The notes beneath the pieces were generated by a model that was given only the letters and a program-made list of their open reading frames with translations, was not told the origin of the DNA and made no database searches. From the NCBI GenBank assembly GCA_018812395.1, contig JAHJDS010000341.1, forward strand, positions 1 to 10,991: a DNA stretch of 10,991 nt, given 5' to 3'. Shown piece by piece: positions 5,987 through 10,991 of the stretch. The position numbers and the translations under genes are program-made. Origin of the DNA: Pseudomonadota bacterium (GTDB lineage Bacteria; Desulfobacterota; Desulfarculia; Desulfarculales; JAHJDS01). Numbering within the stretch: position 1 is the first letter of the stretch; each line of letters opens with the position of its first letter.

Positions 5987-7192
5987 ATGCCGCTCGCCAC
6001 GGTGAACGAGGCCCTGGCCGAAATAACGGCCGGGCGCATGGTGATTTTGGTTGACGACGAGGACCGGGAGAACGAGGGCGACCTGTGCCTGGCCGCCGAG
6101 AACGTCACGCCCGAGGCGATTAACTTCATGGCCAAGTACGGCCGCGGCCTGATCTGCCTGGCGATGGCGCCGGCGCTGATCGAACAGTTGGGCCTGGGGA
6201 TGATGGTCACCAACAACCAGTCGCCCTTCCAGACGGCCTTCACCGTGTCCATCGAGGCCCGGTCCGGGGTGACGACCGGCATCTCGGCCGCCGACCGGGC
6301 GACGACGGTCCTGGCGGCGGTGGCCGACGACGCCGGGCCGCACTCCATCGTCAGCCCGGGACACGTCTTTCCGCTCCGGGCCCGCAAGGGCGGGGTGATG
6401 GTCCGGGCCGGTCAGACCGAGGGCTCGGTGGACCTGGCCCGGATGGCCGGGCTCCGGCCGGCCGGGGTGATCTGCGAGGTGATGAACGACGACGGCACCA
6501 TGGCCCGGATGCCGGATCTGAAGAAGTTCGCCGCCGCGCACGGCGTCAAGATCGTGGCCATCGCCGATCTGATCGAGCACCGGATGCGGACCGAGTCATT
6601 CGTCCACCGGTCGGCCGAGGTCCGCCTGCCGACGGTCCACGGCGAATTCGAGGCGGTGGCCTTCGAGAACGACGTGGACGATTCGGTCCACGTCGCCCTG
6701 GTCAAGGGCGAGATCTCGCCCGAGGACGAGGTCCTGGTCCGGGTCCACTCGGAGTGTCTGACCGGCGACACCCTGGGGTCGTTGCGGTGCGACTGCGGCG
6801 ATCAACTGGCCGAGGCCATGCGGCGCATCGAGGCCGCCGGCCGGGGCGTGCTGCTCTACATCCATCAAGAGGGTCGGGGCATCGGCCTGGTCAACAAGCT
6901 CAAGGCCTACGCCCTCCAGGACCAGGGCCTGGACACGGTCGAGGCCAACGAGGCGCTGGGCTTCGCCCCGGATCTCAGGGACTACGGCATCGGGGCCCAG
7001 ATCCTGCGCGACCTGGGGGTCAGGAAGATGCGGCTGATGACCAACAACCCCAAGAAGATCATCGGGCTGGAGGGTTACGGCCTCCAGGTCGTCGAGCGGG
7101 TGCCCATCGAGATCGAACCGGGACCGGAAAACCTGCGTTATCTCAAGACCAAGTGCGCCAAGCTGGGCCACAAACTGACCATGCCGGATTAG
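5987..7192 (+). CDS. ribBA: Bifunctional 3,4-dihydroxy-2-butanone 4-phosphate synthase / GTP cyclohydrolase II
   Basis: A 401-residue fusion that supplies both precursors of riboflavin. Residues 1-200 are DHBP synthase (ribulose 5-phosphate to DHBP): DDEDRENEGD at 23-32, TTGISAADRATT at 96-107, PGHVFPLRA at 124-132 and ICEVMNDDGTMAR at 162-174. Residues about 205-400 are GTP cyclohydrolase II: zinc ligands Cys257, Cys268 and Cys270 (HSECLTGDTLGSLRCDCGD), HQEGRGIGL at 293-301, RDYGIGAQIL and LMTNNPKK. The GTP cyclohydrolase half looks fully intact. In the DHBP synthase half the usual Gly-His-Thr-Glu motif reads Gly-Gln-Thr-Glu, with Gln143 (codon 6413-6415) at the position of a metal-binding His in the E. 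coli RibB enzyme. This may be a lineage variant or may weaken that activity. A strong Shine-Dalgarno (AAGGAG 5973-5978) fixes the start. ribH follows after 9 nt. Confidence 0.95.
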   Translation: MPLATVNEALAEITAGRMVILVDDEDRENEGDLCLAAENVTPEAINFMAKYGRGLICLAMAPALIEQLGLGMMVTNNQSPFQTAFTVSIEARSGVTTGISAADRATTVLAAVADDAGPHSIVSPGHVFPLRARKGGVMVRAGQTEGSVDLARMAGLRPAGVICEVMNDDGTMARMPDLKKFAAAHGVKIVAIADLIEHRMRTESFVHRSAEVRLPTVHGEFEAVAFENDVDDSVHVALVKGEISPEDEVLVRVHSECLTGDTLGSLRCDCGDQLAEAMRRIEAAGRGVLLYIHQEGRGIGLVNKLKAYALQDQGLDTVEANEALGFAPDLRDYGIGAQILRDLGVRKMRLMTNNPKKIIGLEGYGLQVVERVPIEIEPGPENLRYLKTKCAKLGHKLTMPD

Positions 7193-7201
7193 GAGAGGGC
7201 C

Positions 7202-7666
7202 ATGGCCAAAAACGTCGAGGGCATGCTGGACGCCGCCGGGATGAAGTTCGGCCTGGTGGTCGGTCGGTTCAACGAGTTCATCTCCGAGCGGCTGCTGGGC
7301 GGGGCCGTGGACGCCCTGGTCCGCCACGGGGCCGCCGAGGACGACCTGACGGTCGTCCGGGTGCCGGGCTCGTTCGAGATCCCGCTGGTGGCCAAGCGCC
7401 TGGCGGCCTCGGGCGAGGTGGACGCGGTCATCTGTCTGGGGGCGGTCATCCGGGGGGCGACGCCGCACTTCGAGTACGTGGCCGCCGAGGTGAGCAAGGG
7501 CGTGGCCGCGGTGTCGCTCGAGACCGGCCGGCCGGTCATCTTCGGGGTGATCACCGCCGATACGGTCGAGCAGGCCGTGGAGCGGGCCGGGACCAAGGCC
7601 GGCAACAAGGGCTGGCAGGCGGCCGTGGCCGGGATCGAGATGGTCGACCTGCTCCGGAAGTTGTAA
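7202..7666 (+). CDS. ribH: 6,7-dimethyl-8-ribityllumazine synthase
   Basis: A 154-residue lumazine synthase, which condenses DHBP from RibBA with the pyrimidine from the RibD branch; RibE uses the product. Motifs in order: VVGRFNEFI with Phe23, VPGSFEIPL at 54-62, CLGAVIRGATPHFEYV at 78-93 with the catalytic-type His89, FGVITADTVEQA, and AGTKAGNKGWQAA with the C-terminal Lys/Gly-rich substrate segment. Length and motifs are normal, and subunits of this family form pentamers or 60-mers. AGGAGAGG at 7191-7198 overlaps the ribBA stop and fixes the ATG. nusB starts 10 nt after the stop, a pairing that is very common. Confidence 0.97.
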   Translation: MAKNVEGMLDAAGMKFGLVVGRFNEFISERLLGGAVDALVRHGAAEDDLTVVRVPGSFEIPLVAKRLAASGEVDAVICLGAVIRGATPHFEYVAAEVSKGVAAVSLETGRPVIFGVITADTVEQAVERAGTKAGNKGWQAAVAGIEMVDLLRKL

Positions 7667-7676
7667 CCGGGCGAAC

Positions 7677-8087
7677 ATGGCCGGCCGACACGGTTCGCGG
7701 CGCCTGGCGCTGCAGGTGCTTTTCTTCATGGACGCCACACTCGTCGGCGCCGAGGAGGCGTTCGGGCGGTTCGAGCCCTGTTTCGAGCCCCCGGCCGAAC
7801 TGATGCCCTTCGCCCGCGAGCTGGTGGCCGGGGTCGCCGCGCGACGGGGCGAGATCGACATCCGCCTGGCCGCGTCCTCCCAGCACTGGCGCTTGGGGCG
7901 GATGAGCCGGGTGGACCGCAACATCCTGCGCCTGGGGGCCTACGAGTTGCTCTTCGCCCCGGAGGTGCCCGACAAGGTGGCCATCAACGAGGCGGTCGAG
8001 TTGGCCAAGGAATTCGGGGCCGAGCACTCCGGAGCCTTTGTCAACGGCATCCTGGACGCCCTGCTTCGGGCGACCCGAGAGCGATGA
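7677..8087 (+). CDS. nusB: Transcription antitermination factor NusB
   Basis: A 136-residue all-helical NusB, which together with NusE (S10) binds boxA RNA and promotes antitermination on rRNA operons. The N-terminal Arg-rich GRHGSRRLALQVLFFMD (3-19) is the RNA-binding helix. The core MSRVDRNILRLGAYELL (76-92), PDKVAINEAVELAKEFG (98-114) and SGAFVNGILDAL (118-129) are canonical. The ATG is 10 nt after ribH with only a weak Shine-Dalgarno-like GGGCG, so coupling to ribH is likely. It appears to be the last gene of the fabF/rib transcript: the next gene is 127 nt away behind a terminator-like hairpin. Confidence 0.95.
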   Translation: MAGRHGSRRLALQVLFFMDATLVGAEEAFGRFEPCFEPPAELMPFARELVAGVAARRGEIDIRLAASSQHWRLGRMSRVDRNILRLGAYELLFAPEVPDKVAINEAVELAKEFGAEHSGAFVNGILDALLRATRER

Positions 8088-8110
8088 CCCTGATTCGAGC
8101 CGGGGGGACC

Positions 8111-8147
8111 GGTCGGGCCTCCCGCCGGGCCGGGGGGAGACCTTTTT
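8111..8147 (+). terminator. Possible intrinsic terminator or attenuator after nusB
   Basis: GGTC (8111-8114) pairs with GACC (8139-8142) and TCCC (8120-8123) with GGGA (8135-8138), with unpaired bases between, and five T follow at once (8143-8147). Two alternatives compete. The same upstream arm can form CCGG-T-CGGG/CCCG-CCGG (8109-8128), and the downstream arm can form GACCT/AGGTC (8139-8143 with 8148-8152). Such mutually exclusive pairings resemble an attenuator, but they could arise by chance in sequence this rich in G and C. Confidence 0.4.
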
Positions 8148-8214
8148 AGGTCAACGATTGATCCACGCGGGTCCCGAACCGTTCGGAACGGGTGGCGGCC
8201 CCGGGGGAGATGAG

Positions 8215-8718
8215 ATGAAGAGGTTCTGGCTGATCGGACTGGCGCTCTGGATCGCGGGCTGCGGTTACGGCTTCCGGGGGACGGTCATCAACCTGCCCAA
8301 GGACATCAAGACCATCGCCATTCCCTATTTCAAGAACGATACCCCCGAGCTGGGCATTGAAAAGTCGTTTACCGACGAGATTATCTACCAGTTCACCCGC
8401 AGCCAGCTCCTGCGGGTGGTCTCGGTCGACGTGGCCGACGCCGTTTTGGAGGGCCGGATCATCTCGGTGACGGTCAGCGACGTGACCTTGTCGGCCCAGG
8501 AGACCTCCCGGGACCGGACCGTGTCCGTCCAGATCGCGGTGGTCCTGAAACGCCGGACGGGCGGGGTCGTCTGGCAGGACCCCTCGATGAGCTACAAGAA
8601 GGCCTATCCCGTGGCCGCCGACTCGCTGGCCACGGACCGGCAGAAACTGGACGCCATCCGACTGGTCGCCCGGGAGCTGGCCGAGCGGATCCACGATCGG
8701 ATCTTCGAGAATTTCTAG
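8215..8718 (+). CDS. lptE: LPS-assembly lipoprotein LptE
   Basis: A 167-residue predicted outer membrane lipoprotein of the LptE family, which plugs and assembles the LptD translocon that delivers lipopolysaccharide to the cell surface. The N-terminus MKRFWLIGLALWIAGC is a lipoprotein signal with Cys16 as the lipidation site (lipobox Ile-Ala-Gly-Cys) and Gly at +2, consistent with outer membrane sorting. The mature part begins GYGFRG and contains LPKDIKTIAIPYFKNDTPE and an IEKSFTDEIIYQF helix, as in the family. The start ATG 8215 has GGGGGAGA 5-12 nt upstream; a longer in-frame reading from 8038 would lie inside nusB and spoil the signal peptide. The next gene is holA, the same pair as in E. 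coli, which supports the call. leuS, which often precedes lptE, is not here. Confidence 0.88.
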   Translation: MKRFWLIGLALWIAGCGYGFRGTVINLPKDIKTIAIPYFKNDTPELGIEKSFTDEIIYQFTRSQLLRVVSVDVADAVLEGRIISVTVSDVTLSAQETSRDRTVSVQIAVVLKRRTGGVVWQDPSMSYKKAYPVAADSLATDRQKLDAIRLVARELAERIHDRIFENF

Positions 8719-8723
8719 TGCTT

Positions 8724-8761
8724 CGTCCCCACCGGCCAGAACGGCTTTCGGCCAGGGGACG
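8724..8761 (+). other. Long imperfect hairpin between lptE and holA
   Basis: CGTCCCC (8724-8730) pairs with GGGGACG (8755-8761), and inside it GGCC (8734-8737) pairs with GGCC (8750-8753) and GAA with TTC. It begins 5 nt after the lptE stop. No T-run follows, so termination is not evident; RNA processing or stabilisation of the lptE mRNA end is possible. Confidence 0.4.
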
Positions 8762-8797
8762 GCTGTCGTCGGTAGGCGACCCTGGTCGGACCGGGGC

Positions 8798-9799
8798 ATG
8801 ACCGCCGACGATCTGGTGGCGGCGGTCCGGAAGGGACAGGCCCCGCCGGCGGTCCTGCTGTGGGGCGAGGAGGATTGGCTGATCCAGCGGACGGTCGACC
8901 GCCTGCGGCGGGCCGACCTCTTCCAGGCCAATCCCGATCTCAACCTGGCCCTGCACTGGGCCGGTCAGTCCCCGGCCGAGGAGGTGCTGGGCGCGGCCCG
9001 GACACTGCCCTTCCTGGCCGAAAAGCGGCTGATCGTCGTCCACGAGGTGGGGGCCTGGTCGGCGGCGGACAAGGCCCTGACGGCCGAGTACCTGGCCGAC
9101 CCCAGCCCGAGCACCTGCCTGGTGATGACCGCGGCCAAACTGGACGGCCGCGAGAAATTCACCCAAGTCCTCAAGAAAACGGCGGTGGTGATCCAGTGCC
9201 AGCGACTGAGCCGCCGCGCCCTGGTGGACTGGTTGACGGAGCGGGCCCGGGAGCGAGGCAAGGACCTGGCACCGCGGGTCGCCGAGGCCCTGATCGACCG
9301 GCTGGGCACGGGCCTGGCCGATCTTCACCTGGCCCTGGACAAGGCGATCTTGTTCGTGGGTGAGGCCGAGGGGATCGGTCCCGACGACGTGGTCGCCGTG
9401 ACCACCGACACCCGGAGCCGCTCGGTTTTCGAACTGACCGACGCCCTGGGCGCCGGCCGCCTCGAGACGGCGCTGCGGGCCCTGGACCGGCTGCTGGGCC
9501 TGGGTGAGCCCGAGAGCCGGATTCTGTTCATGGTTGTCCGGCACATGCGGCAGTTGTGGACCGTCGAGGAACTCCTGCGCCAGGGGGCGGGCCGGGCCGA
9601 GATCGGCCGGAGTCTGGGCGTGCCGCCCTTTGTCGCCGCCAAGCTGATCGATCAGCTTCGCGGCCGGCGGGTCATTCCCCCGGAGCGGGCGGTGCCCCGG
9701 CTGCTGCGGGTCGATCTGGCCCTCAAGGGCGGCGTGTCGGCCAAGCGGACGGTCCTGGAGCGGCTGCTGGTGGATTTGTGTGACGTCGCCGGCGGGTGA
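8798..9799 (+). CDS. holA: DNA polymerase III subunit delta
   Basis: A 333-residue delta subunit of the clamp loader, which opens the beta sliding clamp. The N-terminal part begins with VLLWGEEDWLIQRTVDRLR (about 19-37), the usual family opening. It continues with LPFLAEKRLIVVHEVG, the strand TCLVMTAAKLDGR and VVIQCQRLSRRALVDWL, all in family order. The middle has LIDRLGTGLADLHLALDKAILF (the small helical domain). The C-terminal collar domain contains FELTDALGAGRLETALRALDRLL and FMVVRHMRQLWTVEELL. No P-loop is expected in delta and none is seen. The ATG has only a weak Shine-Dalgarno-like GGGG directly upstream. Position after lptE and before rpsT agrees with common gene order. Length is normal (E. 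coli 343). Confidence 0.94.
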   Translation: MTADDLVAAVRKGQAPPAVLLWGEEDWLIQRTVDRLRRADLFQANPDLNLALHWAGQSPAEEVLGAARTLPFLAEKRLIVVHEVGAWSAADKALTAEYLADPSPSTCLVMTAAKLDGREKFTQVLKKTAVVIQCQRLSRRALVDWLTERARERGKDLAPRVAEALIDRLGTGLADLHLALDKAILFVGEAEGIGPDDVVAVTTDTRSRSVFELTDALGAGRLETALRALDRLLGLGEPESRILFMVVRHMRQLWTVEELLRQGAGRAEIGRSLGVPPFVAAKLIDQLRGRRVIPPERAVPRLLRVDLALKGGVSAKRTVLERLLVDLCDVAGG

Positions 9800-9801
9800 G
9801 T

Positions 9802-9818
9802 CCGCCCGGGACGGGCGG
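9802..9818 (+). terminator. Hairpin directly after holA (no T-tract)
   Basis: CCGCCCG (9802-9808) and CGGGCGG (9812-9818) are exact reverse complements around GGA, starting 2 nt after the holA stop codon. It has the same layout as the hairpin after acpP. It lies at the end of the + strand gene series before the opposing rpsT, so a terminator role is reasonable, but there is no T-run. Confidence 0.45.
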
Positions 9819-10018
9819 TGGAGGCATGAGACACGAAGCCAGGGGGCAGGCGGGGCCGGGGGGCCGCACCGCTTGATTAAAAAGCTCGCCCTCGGCCCGG
9901 CGGTGGATTCGGTGCTTATGTTCGGGGGTGCTCGCCCGCGGGGGTCCCGTCGCGGTGGCCGATCGCGTCTATGCGGCGGATTTCATCCGGCGGCGGGTTC
10001 GCCCTTGGCCGGTAGCGA
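9819..10018. other. Non-coding spacer between the converging holA and rpsT
   Basis: About 200 nt without a recognisable gene. It holds an A5 run at 9879-9883 beside a weak 4-bp GC stem (CGCC 9887-9890 with GGCG 9899-9902), which on the - strand gives a GC stem, AGC and then TTTTT, a poor candidate for the rpsT terminator. A 6-bp inverted repeat, CACCGC (9867-9872) and GCGGTG (9900-9905), encloses it. A 16-codon reading from ATG 9826 has GGAGG only 1 nt before it and is not convincing. The open + strand frames that continue into rpsT are antisense to it. Confidence 0.5.
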
Positions 10019-10291
10019 TTACTCCCCTCGAGAGAGGGCGGCCACCTTTTTGGACAGGCGGGAGATCTTGCGGGCGGCGTTGCGCTGGTGGATGACGCCC
10101 TTGGAGACGGCGGTGTTGATGACCTTGGCGGCCAGCTTCAGGTTCTCGGCGGCCTCTTCGGCCTGTCCGGCGGCGATGTTCTGGTGGACCATCTTGGTCG
10201 CGCCGCGAACCCTGGTCTTGACGGCCATGTTTCGCTGGCGGCGGTCTTCGCTTTGGCGGGCCCTTTTCGCGGCCGATTTATGTTGAGCCAC
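10019..10291 (-). CDS. rpsT: 30S ribosomal protein S20 (bS20)
   Basis: A 90-residue, very basic protein that binds 16S rRNA in the body of the small subunit. The N-terminus HKSAAKRARQSEDRRQRN and the later KGVIHQRNAARKISRLSKKV match S20 along the whole length. The start is GTG (10291-10289 on the - strand) with GGAGG 7 nt upstream; a longer reading from 10320 is in a different frame. The gene runs opposite to all others here, between holA and murJ, and has its own promoter (10335-10363). A non-ATG start is also known for E. coli rpsT, where S20 controls its own translation; whether that occurs here is unknown. Confidence 0.96.
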   Translation of the reverse strand: MAQHKSAAKRARQSEDRRQRNMAVKTRVRGATKMVHQNIAAGQAEEAAENLKLAAKVINTAVSKGVIHQRNAARKISRLSKKVAALSRGE

Positions 10292-10298
10292 TCTCTGT

Positions 10299-10303
10299 CC
10301 TCC
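10299..10303 (-). promoter_or_regulatory. Ribosome binding site of rpsT
   Basis: GGAGG on the - strand, 7 nt before the GTG start codon at 10291. It decides the non-ATG start. Confidence 0.8.
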
Positions 10304-10334
10304 GGGTCAGGTTGGTTCATTTCCCGAATTAGGA

Positions 10335-10363
10335 AGTTTAAGGCGTTCGGGCCGGGTTGTCAA
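10335..10363 (-). promoter_or_regulatory. Sigma70-type promoter of rpsT
   Basis: On the - strand a perfect TTGACA -35 box (10363-10358) is followed after 17 nt by TAAACT (10340-10335), a 4 of 6 match to the -10 consensus. This places the transcription start about 30 nt before the ribosome binding site, and the boxes lie in the divergent gap to murJ. It is the clearest promoter in the window and fits a highly expressed ribosomal gene. Confidence 0.75.
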
Positions 10364-10390
10364 GTCGTTTTTCCCAGGCGGAGCGGAGCG

Positions 10391-10991
10391 GTGAACGAAC
10401 GGGAGCGGGTGACCAAGGCGGCGGGGGTGGTCGGCGGGGCGACCCTGGTCAGCCGGATCCTGGGATTCGTCCGGGAGATGGTCATCTCCTATTTTTTTGG
10501 GGCCGGCGTGGCCGCGGACGCCTTTTTCGTCGCCTTTCGGATCCCGAACCTGATCCGCCGCCTGTTCGCCGAGGGGACGCTGACCATCTCCTTCATTCCG
10601 GTCTTCACCCGCCTGCTGACCGAGGAGGGACCGGGCCAGGCCCGGCGCCTGTCGGACAGCGCCTTTGTCCTGCTGACACTGATCCTGCTGGCCTTTCTGG
10701 CCATGGGGGAGATCTTCACGCCGACGGTGGTCTCGCTCATCGCCCCGGGGTTCGCCCCCTCGCCAGAAGGGGCCTGGGCGGCCGGGTGGCTGGCCGCCTT
10801 CCCCTTCACTCCCGAAATATTGACCGGGCCGGACAAGTTCGAGTTGACCGTGTTCTTGACCCGGATCACGCTGCCCTACCTGGTCTTCATCTGCCTGGTC
10901 GCCCTGGGGATGGGCGTTCTCAACTCGACGGGCCACTTCTTCGCCCCGGCCGCCGCGCCGGTCCTGCTCAACGTGTCGATCATCGTCTGCG
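10391..10991 (+). CDS. murJ: Lipid II flippase MurJ (MviN), N-terminal part (3' end outside window)
   Basis: The first 200 codons are present and the frame is open to the window edge. MurJ is an inner membrane MOP-superfamily flippase that moves lipid II to the periplasmic face for peptidoglycan synthesis. It shows SRILGFVREM (21-30), FFGAGVAADAFFVAFRIPNLIRRLFAEG (35-62) and LPYLVFICLVALGMGVLNSTGHF, alternating with hydrophobic helices. Arg22, Arg28, Asp43 and Arg56 correspond to the essential charged residues R18, R24, D39 and R52 of E. coli MurJ. GTG 10391 has GGAG 7 nt upstream (10380-10383) and is preferred to the in-frame GTG 10409, which has poor spacing. The stretch between APGF and DKFELTVFL (about 122-147, Ala/Trp/Pro-rich) is longer than in E. 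coli. No promoter for murJ was recognised in the 99-nt divergent gap. Confidence 0.93.
   Translation, partial: MNERERVTKAAGVVGGATLVSRILGFVREMVISYFFGAGVAADAFFVAFRIPNLIRRLFAEGTLTISFIPVFTRLLTEEGPGQARRLSDSAFVLLTLILLAFLAMGEIFTPTVVSLIAPGFAPSPEGAWAAGWLAAFPFTPEILTGPDKFELTVFLTRITLPYLVFICLVALGMGVLNSTGHFFAPAAAPVLLNVSIIVC

Noticed and set aside
9826..9876. 16-codon ORF after holA
   Set aside because: GGAGG is only 1 nt before the ATG and the peptide is Gly/Arg-rich without features; likely chance.
9780..10286. 168-codon + strand frame over the end of holA, the spacer and rpsT
   Set aside because: It is antisense to rpsT for most of its length, low in complexity and resembles no protein I know.
10357..10390. 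+ strand promoter for murJ starting with TTGTCA
   Set aside because: 17 nt downstream there is only GC-rich sequence without a -10-like hexamer, and the position would overlap the start codon.
1..10991. Mobile elements, CRISPR arrays, defence systems, tRNA genes
   Set aside because: No transposase or integrase motifs, no spaced repeats, no attachment-site duplications and no tRNA-like T-arm were found; all genes have normal housekeeping neighbours and similar composition.

Overview
The window is a dense, GC-rich (roughly two thirds G+C by eye) stretch of bacterial housekeeping genes. All lie on the + strand except rpsT. LptE and MurJ point to a Gram-negative (diderm) bacterium. The order fabG-acpP-fabF-rpiB-deaminase-nrdR-ribD-ribE-ribBA-ribH-nusB, followed by lptE-holA-rpsT-murJ, is the kind of order I associate with Desulfobacterota ('Deltaproteobacteria'). 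That placement is inferred from recalled synteny, not from a search.

Layout. Positions 1-232 hold the 3' end of etfA (electron transfer flavoprotein alpha). 287-2712 hold three type II fatty acid synthesis genes, fabG, acpP and fabF, with a hairpin-rich 161-nt spacer between acpP and fabF. 2717-4169 hold rpiB, a dCMP-deaminase-family gene and nrdR, packed with overlaps or gaps of a few bases. 4169-7666 hold the riboflavin genes ribD, ribE, ribBA and ribH, with nusB following at 7677-8087. 8215-9799 hold lptE and holA. rpsT (10019-10291) lies on the - strand behind a clear sigma70-type promoter, and murJ starts divergently at 10391 and runs off the window. No gene-free stretch exceeds 300 bases.

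How the genes fit together. FabG, AcpP and FabF are the ketoreductase, carrier and condensing enzyme of chain elongation. RpiB makes ribose 5-phosphate/ribulose 5-phosphate, and ribulose 5-phosphate is the second substrate of riboflavin synthesis. RibBA, RibD, RibH and RibE cover that pathway apart from the phosphatase step. The deaminase and NrdR both concern deoxynucleotide supply. NusB, HolA and S20 serve transcription, replication and translation. LptE and MurJ serve the outer membrane and peptidoglycan.

Most notable points: (1) ribD is broken by one extra G in a GGGG run at 4367-4370, exactly between its two zinc-binding motifs; (2) the His of the His-Thr-Glu motif, a metal ligand in DHBP synthase, is Gln143 in RibBA; (3) several genes have strong hairpins 2-5 nt after the stop codon without a T-tract; (4) leuS, often upstream of lptE, is absent there. 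I saw no mobile element, CRISPR array, tRNA, phage gene, defence system or riboswitch. The window looks like core genome and I do not claim a new system in it.
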